Under the pieces are notes generated by a model. That model did no database searches and had not been told where the DNA came from. It saw nothing but the letters and a program-made list of their open reading frames with translations. A program made the position numbers and the translations under genes. A stretch of DNA of 5,820 bases from an uncultured Bacteroidales bacterium (lineage in GTDB: Bacteria > Bacteroidota > Bacteroidia > Bacteroidales > WCHB1-69). Positions 1 to 5,155 of the stretch are shown piece after piece. The stretch is from contig CALAVA010000091.1 of the NCBI GenBank assembly GCA_937892025.1, positions 1 through 5,820 on the forward strand, in the 5' to 3' direction. The number at the start of each line of letters is the position of its first letter. Position 1 is the stretch's first letter.

Positions 1-1
1 G

Positions 2-316
2 GCAGGTTTTTGCGGATGGTGTAAAAAGATGCTCCCTTATATGGATGAACTTGCGGGCCAAGTTCCTGCCGAGCAAGCCGATGTTATCGTTGCTTTTATG
101 GACGGGAGTTCTGCAAGCCTTGTTAATTTAGAGCCTGTTAAAGCAGCAAAAAATATTAAAATTTATTTTAATGCTATGGGCTTGATGGAAGAACAAGGCG
201 TTGGCGGTTTCCCCACCATTATGCTTTTTAAAGACGGTAAAAAAGTTGAAACATGGCACGGCTATTCACCGGAACATGTGGGTAACATTTTGGAAACACT
301 TAAAAATTTAAAATAA
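2..316 (+). CDS. Thioredoxin-fold protein, 5'-truncated by the window edge
   Basis: The open frame runs in from the left edge, and its first codons read A-G-F-C-G-W-C-K-K. CGWC is a classic CxxC redox motif of the thioredoxin fold. The ATG at 29 lies just after this active site, so it is an internal methionine and not the start. Further on, G-V-G-G-F-P-T-I (about 197-220) supplies the cis-proline loop that packs against the CxxC in this fold. The run after it, with G-K-K-V and W-H-G-Y, fits the last strands and C-terminal helix. The visible 104 residues cover most of a typical domain. A signal peptide, if any, would lie outside the window, so the location (cytoplasm or periplasm) is unknown. 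The likely role is thiol-disulfide exchange. A TAA stop at 314-316 is followed directly by a terminator. The fold is well supported; the subfamily is not resolved. Confidence 0.85.
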   Translation, partial: AGFCGWCKKMLPYMDELAGQVPAEQADVIVAFMDGSSASLVNLEPVKAAKNIKIYFNAMGLMEEQGVGGFPTIMLFKDGKKVETWHGYSPEHVGNILETLKNLK

Positions 317-321
317 AATTT

Positions 322-361
322 CCCCCTGCTTGGCGTGCTTGCGTATTTGCAGGGGTTTTTG
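322..361 (+). terminator. Intrinsic terminator after the thioredoxin-like gene
   Basis: The arms CCCCTGC (323-329) and GCAGGGG (349-355) are perfectly complementary and are followed by five T residues (356-360). The loop is long (19 nt), but the GC-rich stem and the position six bases after the stop codon make this a convincing rho-independent terminator. It separates the thioredoxin-like gene from the RNA and glycosyltransferase genes downstream. Confidence 0.8.
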
Positions 362-371
362 TTTGTTAAAT

Positions 372-400
372 TTGCAAAGGGTATATAAATTTGTTATTAT
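372..400 (+). promoter_or_regulatory. Candidate sigma-70-type promoter
   Basis: TTGCAA at 372-377 matches 4 of 6 bases of the -35 consensus. It is followed after exactly 17 bases by TATTAT at 395-400, which matches 5 of 6 bases of the -10 consensus. Transcription would start near 406-408. The site lies just past the preceding terminator and ahead of the structured RNA, where a promoter is expected. The surrounding DNA is AT-rich, so a chance match is possible. Confidence 0.4.
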
Positions 401-436
401 TTTTTTAGAAGTATTGCAGGAGCATTTGTTGTTATG

Positions 437-453
437 CGGGGTTGTTAACCCCG
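437..453 (+). other. Short GC-rich hairpin in the leader
   Basis: CGGGGTT (437-443) and AACCCCG (447-453) form a 7-bp stem with a 3-base loop, notable in an AT-rich context. No T-run follows on the plus strand, and none is in place on the minus strand, so it is not an obvious terminator. It lies inside the transcript predicted from the promoter at 372-400 and may be a 5' element of the structured RNA downstream. Confidence 0.5.
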
Positions 454-519
454 AAAAATTTTAATTCTGTTTTTGAAACCGTATAAAGGATACGGAGAGC
501 TTTTAGGAAACTAAAGGCA

Positions 520-648
520 CTAGTGAAGTTCAAAGACGGTCGTTATCAGGCACAAAATGTATGGAAATCATGAGTCATATGTTTTGTGCCGAGTGTTTAC
601 CCCTTTTTTGGGTAAACCACGGCTGTTATATAAGGGTTACTTCACTAG
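520..648 (+). repeat. 10-bp inverted repeat pair CTAGTGAAGT / ACTTCACTAG
   Basis: CTAGTGAAGT at 520-529 and ACTTCACTAG at 639-648 are perfect reverse complements 109 bases apart. I read them as the closing helix of the structured RNA, because two further strong hairpins are nested inside. They could instead be terminal repeats of a very small non-autonomous element. No clear target duplication is visible outside them (GGCA on the left, GCTC on the right). Confidence 0.75.
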
Positions 649-671
649 GCTCAAATATAAGAGCCGTTTTT
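648..671 (+). terminator. Intrinsic terminator of the structured RNA
   Basis: GGCTC (648-652) pairs with GAGCC (661-665) across an 8-base loop. G666 and five T residues (667-671) follow. The stem is only 5 bp but GC-rich in an AT-rich setting. Its 3' arm and T-run (664-671) can also pair with 532-539, which would prevent the terminator from forming. G648 is also the last base of the long-range helix. The stop lies 40 bases before the glycosyltransferase start, so it could end a small RNA or attenuate the operon. Confidence 0.65.
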
Positions 672-699
672 ATTTATACTGATTTCTTAAAACAAATTT

Positions 700-703
700 G
701 AGG
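700..703 (+). promoter_or_regulatory. Shine-Dalgarno site of the GT8 gene
   Basis: GAGG at 700-703 lies 7 bases before the ATG at 711 and supports that start. It also shows that the organism of the first block uses Shine-Dalgarno initiation, unlike the genes after position 2031. Confidence 0.7.
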
Positions 704-710
704 ATATAGT

Positions 711-1640
711 ATGAATAAAATTAATGTGTGCTTTGCAAGTGATAATAATTACGCCAAATATATGGGTCTTGCACTTATGTCTATTCTTAAAAGTGCGAAT
801 AAAGAAGATAATTTGCATTTCTTTATTTTAGATAATAAAATTAAGCAAGAAGAAAAGGATAAAATTGCCACCTTACAAAAAATAAAACCTTTTGAAATTA
901 CTTATATACCGATAAATGATGAGATGTTTAAAGACTGCCGTTTTAGAGAGGGTAAAATAACCATTACCACTTATGCAAGATTCCTTGTTCCGCAATTAAT
1001 CAACGAAGATAAATTACTTTATTTAGATTGTGATATTTTTGTACGCAAATCAGACTATTACATGGCCGGTGTGCTGGATTTTGCCGTCAAAAAAAGGTAC
1101 TTGTTAGCAAAATTTAAAAATTATAATTTAACCGGGAATTATTTAAATGCCGGTGTGTTGCTCATAAATAATAAGAAGTGGAAGGAAGAAAGTATTGCAG
1201 ACCTTTTATTCAAATATGCCGGCACGCATAGTGGGGATTTGTATTATGCGGATCAAGATTGTTTAAACTATCTTTTGCATTCAAAGATATTGAAAATAGG
1301 TGTTACATGGAATATGTACAATCACTATTATGATCCATATTTAGTTAATAAGCAACCCAACAAACAAGAAATTATCCAAGCACAAAAAGACCCTGCCGTA
1401 AGGCATTTTAAACCTTGGCGCAAAAATAATATAAGTGAGTTTAGGGGAGAATATATTGATATGATGAAGGCATCCCCTTGGGCAGAATTTACCCCAAAGG
1501 ACGATTTATCTTTGCCGAATTTTTTAAAAATCTTATATAAATATTGGTTAAGGTATCCGGCATTTTTCTTAACTCCTAAATTTTACATCCGCGTAAAACA
1601 TTTGGGTTTTAGAAATACTATTTTAAGAGTTATTGATTAA
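711..1640 (+). CDS. Glycosyltransferase family 8 protein
   Basis: This 309-residue protein has the layout of family 8 glycosyltransferases, retaining GT-A enzymes that move a sugar (often galactose or glucose) from a nucleotide sugar onto lipopolysaccharide or capsule. The N-terminal strand I-N-V-C-F-A-S-D-N-N-Y (residues 4-14) begins the nucleotide-binding fold. L-D-C-D-I-F places the metal-binding DxD at 106-108. Y-L-N-A-G-V (144-149) and A-D-Q-D-C-L-N (180-186) are family signatures, and H-F-K-P-W (232-236) is the usual C-terminal H..KPW element. The last 40 residues are basic and aromatic, which would suit contact with the inner face of the membrane. There is no signal peptide, so it is cytoplasmic. 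The start is fixed by GAGG at 700-703. The DUF4422 gene begins one base after the stop, so the two are probably co-transcribed. The acceptor cannot be told from sequence. Confidence 0.92.
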   Translation: MNKINVCFASDNNYAKYMGLALMSILKSANKEDNLHFFILDNKIKQEEKDKIATLQKIKPFEITYIPINDEMFKDCRFREGKITITTYARFLVPQLINEDKLLYLDCDIFVRKSDYYMAGVLDFAVKKRYLLAKFKNYNLTGNYLNAGVLLINNKKWKEESIADLLFKYAGTHSGDLYYADQDCLNYLLHSKILKIGVTWNMYNHYYDPYLVNKQPNKQEIIQAQKDPAVRHFKPWRKNNISEFRGEYIDMMKASPWAEFTPKDDLSLPNFLKILYKYWLRYPAFFLTPKFYIRVKHLGFRNTILRVID

Positions 1641-1641
1641 A

Positions 1642-2034
1642 ATGAAAATATTTGTTTGCTATCATAAAAAATATCCTTTATGCACATCAGATGTATTGAG
1701 TCCTATTCATGTGGGAAAAGCTAGGGCAAAGACTAATTTGAGTATTATTGGTGATGATACGGGAGATAATATCTCTTTAAAAAATCCTTATTATTGTGAA
1801 TTAACGGCCACATATTGGATTTGGAAGAATTTCAAGGATGATATTGTAGGTTTATCTCATTACCGCAGATATTTTAATTTTAAAAATGACCACACAAAAA
1901 TTGACAAAATAAAACTTGATTTTGCAGATTGGTCTGGAAACAATCAAAAAACAATACGACCGCTGTTAAAACAATATGATATCATCTTGCCCAAACAAGA
2001 AATAATATCAAAAAATAACACTCTACAACCATGA
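1642..2034 (+). CDS. DUF4422 polysaccharide-synthesis protein, 3'-truncated
   Basis: The product starts M-K-I-F-V-C-Y-H-K-K, the usual opening of DUF4422 (PF14393) proteins, which occur in capsule and O-antigen clusters and are thought to be glycosyltransferases. D-N-I-S (42-45), the run Y-C-E-L-T-A-T-Y-W-I-W-K-N (51-63) and G-L-S-H-Y-R-R-Y-F (70-78) are clear family motifs. A TTG at 1633 would add three residues inside the previous gene, so the ATG at 1642, one base after the GT8 stop, is the better start. The family normally exceeds 220 residues, but this frame stops after 130. Similarity fades after I-I-L-P-K (114-118), and the last 12 residues look unrelated. The cut coincides with a change of base composition and gene style, so I infer an assembly or recombination junction at about 1993-2031. 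The 4-base overlap with the next gene is then coincidental. Confidence 0.85.
   Translation: MKIFVCYHKKYPLCTSDVLSPIHVGKARAKTNLSIIGDDTGDNISLKNPYYCELTATYWIWKNFKDDIVGLSHYRRYFNFKNDHTKIDKIKLDFADWSGNNQKTIRPLLKQYDIILPKQEIISKNNTLQP
1993..2031. other. Inferred junction 1: block A to block B
   Basis: On the left is a DUF4422 gene cut at about half length. On the right is a complete gene set with no Shine-Dalgarno sites and overlapping ends, in DNA of different composition. The exact join cannot be placed by eye. It falls after the codon for K118 of the DUF4422 product and before the GT9 start. A 6-bp inverted repeat, CACTCT (2019-2024) and AGAGTG (2045-2050), sits beside it. Confidence 0.6.
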
Positions 2035-3230
2035 CATTACTTAAAGAGTGCCTATTACGTATCTTGATACTTGTTTATAGAATCCCATTGGGACGCATGA
2101 TTGGAAAAAAGAAAAAACACAATGCCATTCTTGTTATGCGTACAGACCTTATCGGAGATTGTGTGATATGGTTAGATTCTGCCAAAGAATACAAAAAGAA
2201 ATTTCCCAATAACCATCTCGTCTTATTGCATAACAAAGCATGGACTGATATGGCTTTAAAAATGCCCTATTTTGACGAGTGTATTCCATTTGATGGTAAA
2301 TTGTTTATGAAAAGCATTAGATATTATTTTATATTACTCAAACAACTTAACGTTTACCATTATCAAAAGGTGTTCAACACCATGTATGCTCGCAACTTTT
2401 TTATACAAGATTGGATTGTTCATAATCTTTCCGCTGATGAAAAAATCGGATTTAGTGGCAATTTCGCCAACACCAACAATACACTTGCCAAACTGACCTC
2501 CAATTTTTCCAAATACAACCCTACATTATATGCTATCGCCAACAAATGGTACGACATACTTATTCCCGCTGAAAAGGGAGTAAAAATGGAACTGCAACGC
2601 AATGCTGAATTTATACGGGCTTGCGTCAATCCTACATTCAAAGCCAATTTGCCTATCCTCCCATTTGATATAGAAGAAACAAGCGATTTGACCCCAAAAC
2701 ACTATGTCGTGTTCGCTTTGGGAGCAAGTACAATCCGCAGGACATGGAATGTGGAAAAATTTGCACGCATTGCCAAACATCTTTCGCAACGATTTGCTAT
2801 TGTTTGTTGTGGAACACAAAGTGAAAGTGTATTGTGCCAACAACTCAAAGATATATTACCACAAGAAAACATCATCAATAAATGTGGGCAAACGTCTTTG
2901 ATGGAATTGTTTAGTCTTATCAAAAATGCTCAATTTATACTTACCAACGATACAAGCACATCTCATATTGCCGTGGCCACACAAACGCCTTCGGTCGTGA
3001 TTTTAGGAGGGGGACATTTTGGACAATTCCAACCTTATCAAACGGATACAATACAATACAATACAATACATCCTGCACTACCTATGCCCGTCTATAAAAC
3101 AATGGATTGTTTCAATTGTGGCTGGATATGCAAATATCCTCTCCAAAATGGTAGATGGAAATGTATTGCCGACATTACAGCCGAGGAGGTCTTAAAAAAA
3201 GTTAATCAGTTGTTAGAAGTGATACAATGA
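2031..3230 (+). CDS. Glycosyltransferase family 9 (heptosyltransferase-like)
   Basis: This 399-residue protein matches family 9, the ADP-heptose:LPS heptosyltransferases that build the inner core of lipopolysaccharide on the cytoplasmic face of the inner membrane. After a basic, hydrophobic N-terminal helix (about 1-30) comes I-L-V-M-R-T-D-L-I-G-D (33-43), the family's first strand and loop with the presumed catalytic aspartate D39. The C-terminal Rossmann half has F-A-L-G-A-S (228-233), the R-R-T-W-N-V-E-K-F segment (236-244) and T-N-D-T-S-T-S-H-I-A (305-314), followed by a G-G-G loop (326-328), all typical of donor binding. Four cysteines (C360, C363, C367, C378) cluster near the end; similar cysteines occur in some relatives, and their role is unknown. 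The start has no Shine-Dalgarno site. The stop overlaps the next gene by 4 bases (ATGA). Five copies of ATACA lie inside the gene. The acceptor sugar is not determined. Confidence 0.9.
   Translation: MTLLKECLLRILILVYRIPLGRMIGKKKKHNAILVMRTDLIGDCVIWLDSAKEYKKKFPNNHLVLLHNKAWTDMALKMPYFDECIPFDGKLFMKSIRYYFILLKQLNVYHYQKVFNTMYARNFFIQDWIVHNLSADEKIGFSGNFANTNNTLAKLTSNFSKYNPTLYAIANKWYDILIPAEKGVKMELQRNAEFIRACVNPTFKANLPILPFDIEETSDLTPKHYVVFALGASTIRRTWNVEKFARIAKHLSQRFAIVCCGTQSESVLCQQLKDILPQENIINKCGQTSLMELFSLIKNAQFILTNDTSTSHIAVATQTPSVVILGGGHFGQFQPYQTDTIQYNTIHPALPMPVYKTMDCFNCGWICKYPLQNGRWKCIADITAEEVLKKVNQLLEVIQ
3046..3070 (+). repeat. Pentanucleotide tandem repeat (ATACA)x5 inside the GT9 gene
   Basis: Five exact copies of ATACA run without interruption and encode residues D339 to H347 (D-T-I-Q-Y-N-T-I-H). 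The unit length is not a multiple of three, so gain or loss of one copy would shift the frame and replace the last 50 or so residues, including the cysteine cluster. The present copy number keeps the gene open. Confidence 0.95.
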
Positions 3231-3934
3231 TACAATACCTAAAACGCATAAGCCTTATATTGCTCGCCTGCTCTTGCTTGATAGCGTGTTCAAAAAAAGC
3301 ACGCATATATGGTGAAATAACGGGTATGGACAATAAATATGCGGTTCTGTACAAAATTTTGCCACAAGAAAAACTTATGGAAGACACTATTTTGTTGCTC
3401 AAAGGAAAATGTAATTTTACTATACCGCAAGAAAATATTGGTGTCTATGTATTGCAGTTTGACGATACAAGTTTTGTCTCTTTTATCGTTCAAAAAGGGG
3501 ATATGGTCAAATTTAAAGCAGACAACAACAATATCAACCGAACATTATCCATAGAAGGCTGTGAAGAAACTTTGTTACATTGGCAATGCCGACAAGCCTT
3601 ATTTGTCTTTGAAGATAAGGTAAAAGCCTTGTCCAAACAATTTATAGCACAACAAACAACCGCTGACATGGATAGCCTCAACCAAGCCATGATACTTCAA
3701 TATGATACTTTGTTTGAACAACATAAAACCTATTTAGAAACATTTATCAAATCACACCCCGACAAATTAGCGGCATTGTTGGCTTTTTATCAAGGTTTGG
3801 GCAGACGGACTTTTTTCAATAGCCAAACAGATAAAGACTTGTTAGATTTTATCTATCAACATTTACAACAAGTATATCCTCAAAGTGAATATGTGTTGGA
3901 CATAAAAGAACGATTGGGTTACGATGACGAATAA
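3227..3934 (+). CDS. DUF4369-domain lipoprotein without thioredoxin domain
   Basis: The N-terminus has two positive residues (K6, R7), a hydrophobic stretch and the lipobox L-I-A-C (18-21) followed by S-K-K. It should therefore be cleaved by signal peptidase II and lipidated on C21. Residues about 27-120 resemble DUF4369, a beta-rich domain typical of Bacteroidota: I-Y-G-E-I-T-G (27-33), a D-T-I-L-L-L-K-G-K stretch and a later S-I-E-G element. The following helical part, including S-H-P-D-K-L-A-A-L-L-A-F (175-186), matches the linker that in many relatives leads into a TlpA/ResA-like thioredoxin domain. Here the protein ends at 235 residues, with no CxxC domain. It overlaps GT9 by 4 bases and nth by 11 bases, so the short form looks native to a packed operon. 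The function is unknown; an envelope role is inferred. Confidence 0.8.
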   Translation: MIQYLKRISLILLACSCLIACSKKARIYGEITGMDNKYAVLYKILPQEKLMEDTILLLKGKCNFTIPQENIGVYVLQFDDTSFVSFIVQKGDMVKFKADNNNINRTLSIEGCEETLLHWQCRQALFVFEDKVKALSKQFIAQQTTADMDSLNQAMILQYDTLFEQHKTYLETFIKSHPDKLAALLAFYQGLGRRTFFNSQTDKDLLDFIYQHLQQVYPQSEYVLDIKERLGYDDE

Positions 3935-4568
3935 GGAACGATATACTTTTGTCTTGGACTATTTCCGCAAAAAACAGCCCAATGTTACCAGCGAATTGCA
4001 CTATCATTCACCTTTTCAATTGTTGGTGGCTGTCATTTTGTCGGCACAATGTACTGATAAGCGTGTTAATGCAGAAACTCCCGCCTTGTTTGAACGTTTC
4101 CCCAATGCAAAAACCATGGCTATGGCTACCACCGATGAAATTTATCAATATATCAAACGAATTTCTTATCCCAACAACAAAGCCAAACATCTAAAAGGTA
4201 TGGCAGTCAAGTTGCATGAAGAGTTCAAGGGGCAAGTCCCTAATGATATAGAACTCTTACAAACACTGCCCGGTGTTGGCAGAAAAACGGCTAATGTGGT
4301 GGTTTCTGTGGCTTTTAACCAACCAACAATAGCAGTAGATACCCATGTCTTTCGAGTAGCAAACCGCATCGGGCTATCCAAGGCAAATACTGTCTTAGAA
4401 ACAGAAAAACAACTCATCAAAAACATTCCCATCAACGATAGAAGTGCGGCACATCATTGGCTGTTACTACATGGTAGATATATTTGTATGGCTCGAAAAC
4501 CCAAATGTCTCCAATGTGAACTCACCAAAGCCTGTCTCTATTTTCAACAACATAGAACAGAAAAATAA
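3924..4568 (+). CDS. nth: Endonuclease III (DNA glycosylase/AP lyase)
   Basis: Endonuclease III removes oxidised pyrimidines from DNA and nicks the abasic site, in base excision repair. All key parts are present in 214 residues, the usual length. V-I-L-S-A-Q-C-T-D (37-45) is the conserved N-terminal motif. The helix-hairpin-helix L-P-G-V-G-R-K-T-A (115-123) carries the catalytic lysine K121, matching K120 of E. coli Nth. A-V-D-T-H-V (137-142) carries the catalytic aspartate D139, matching D138. The C-terminal 4Fe-4S loop has the exact C-X6-C-X2-C-X5-C spacing (C188, C195, C198, C204). The ATG lies 11 bases inside the lipoprotein gene, without a Shine-Dalgarno site, and the TAA shares one base with the truA start, pointing to translational coupling. 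The enzyme should be functional. Confidence 0.97.
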   Translation: MTNKERYTFVLDYFRKKQPNVTSELHYHSPFQLLVAVILSAQCTDKRVNAETPALFERFPNAKTMAMATTDEIYQYIKRISYPNNKAKHLKGMAVKLHEEFKGQVPNDIELLQTLPGVGRKTANVVVSVAFNQPTIAVDTHVFRVANRIGLSKANTVLETEKQLIKNIPINDRSAAHHWLLLHGRYICMARKPKCLQCELTKACLYFQQHRTEK

Positions 4569-5155
4569 TGTATCGATATTTTATTCATTTGGCTTATAAT
4601 GGGAAAAACTATTTTGGGTGGCAACGGCAACCCAAGGATATTTCCGTACAAGAAGTGTTGGAAAAGGCCGTTTCTATTTTATTAAAAGAAACCATCAATA
4701 TTGTGGGGGCGGGCAGGACGGACACTGGCGTACACGCCAAAAGTTTTTACGCCCATTTTGACACAACAAACCATCTCAATGAACAGAATTGTCTGCAATT
4801 GGCTTACAAATTAAATGCCTTTTTGCCTAAAGATATTGTGATATTTTCCATTTTTCAAGTGGATAAGCAACAACATGCAAGATTTAGTGCGATAAGTAGA
4901 ACCTATCGCTATTATGTTTCAACAAAAAAGAATCCTTTTAATAGAGATATCACATACACCATTTTGCAACCCTTAAACCTTGAAAATATGAATGAATGTT
5001 GCAAAAAGTTGTTACAATACCATGATTTTACTTCCTTTTCCAAAGTACACACACAAACAAAAAACAAACGTTTTAGCAATGAAAAGAATAATTCTCTCCC
5101 TTGTGGTTGCCGTCAGTGCTTTTGCCATCGTTCAAATGCACAAAACACTGAATGA
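4568..5155 (+). CDS. truA: tRNA pseudouridine(38-40) synthase, 3'-truncated
   Basis: TruA converts uridines 38-40 in the anticodon arm of tRNAs to pseudouridine. The N-terminal strand Y-R-Y-F-I-H-L-A-Y-N-G (2-12), F-G-W-Q-R-Q (16-21) and the catalytic G-A-G-R-T-D-T-G-V-H-A (47-57, nucleophile D52) are all present. So are F-S-A-I-S-R-T-Y-R-Y (106-115) and H-D-F-T-S-F-S-K-V-H-T (152-162). Full-length TruA is about 240-270 residues. After residue 167 (about base 5068) the sequence no longer resembles TruA, and the R-F-L-R-N-M-V-R region near the C-terminus is missing. The last 28 residues are another gene read in the wrong frame. The gene is therefore cut at a junction at about 5066-5079 and, as shown, would not give a working enzyme. 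Its start overlaps the nth stop by one base. Confidence 0.9.
   Translation: MYRYFIHLAYNGKNYFGWQRQPKDISVQEVLEKAVSILLKETINIVGAGRTDTGVHAKSFYAHFDTTNHLNEQNCLQLAYKLNAFLPKDIVIFSIFQVDKQQHARFSAISRTYRYYVSTKKNPFNRDITYTILQPLNLENMNECCKKLLQYHDFTSFSKVHTQTKNKRFSNEKNNSLPCGCRQCFCHRSNAQNTE
5066..5079. other. Inferred junction 2: block B to block C
   Basis: TruA similarity ends at about 5068, and a signal-peptide start from a more GC-rich genome begins at 5079. AAAAC (5061-5065) and GTTTT (5070-5074) form a short inverted repeat across the join, and AAACGTTT (5066-5073) is a perfect palindrome. Both could be chance in AT-rich DNA. Confidence 0.65.

Larger units (their letters stand above)
479..671 (+). ncRNA. 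Unidentified structured RNA or leader ending in a terminator
   Basis: Most of this stretch can be paired. P1 joins 479-484 with 490-495 (6 bp). P2 joins 499-506 with 511-518 (8 bp, one G-U) and is capped by a GAAA tetraloop of the GNRA type. P3 is a long-range helix of 10 perfect pairs, 520-529 with 639-648. Inside P3 lie P4, 549-563 with 576-590 (15 continuous pairs, two of them G-U), and P5, 595-602 with 610-617 (8 perfect pairs over a T-rich loop). The last hairpin (648-652 with 661-665) is followed by TTTTT. Nested perfect helices of this length imply selection on structure. With the promoter at 372-400 the full transcript would be about 265 nt. I see no hallmark of tmRNA, RNase P RNA, SRP RNA or the common riboswitches. 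It could be a free-standing small RNA or an attenuating leader of the glycosyltransferase gene at 711. Confidence 0.65.

Noticed and set aside
29..31. ATG at 29 as the start of the first gene
   Set aside because: The same frame upstream encodes the CGWC active site, so the gene begins before the window.
437..453. The GC-rich hairpin as a terminator
   Set aside because: No T-run follows it on either strand at the right distance.
479..671. A retron-type msr-msd RNA, suggested by the long-range inverted repeat enclosing a long hairpin
   Set aside because: No reverse transcriptase is encoded nearby, and the small hairpins outside the closing helix do not fit the usual layout.
557..682. A 41-codon plus-strand open frame across the structured RNA
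   Set aside because: It runs through the paired arms and the terminator, its composition is irregular, and only a weak AGG-like site precedes it. The perfect helices explain the region better than coding.
1633..1641. TTG start for the DUF4422 gene
   Set aside because: It lies within the GT8 coding sequence, while the ATG at 1642 gives the family's standard N-terminus.
2420..2923. Minus-strand frames and a second plus-strand frame inside the GT9 gene
   Set aside because: They lack recognisable motifs, and the plus-strand GT9 frame is fully coherent across the same bases.
3949..4435. Alternative frames on both strands over nth
   Set aside because: The nth frame has every catalytic and iron-sulfur residue; the others are shadows.
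1642..5155. A novel operon linking surface polysaccharide synthesis with DNA repair and tRNA modification
   Set aside because: The DUF4422-GT9 link depends on an inferred chimeric join. The GT9-lipoprotein-nth-truA run is more simply a housekeeping cluster of compact overlapping genes.
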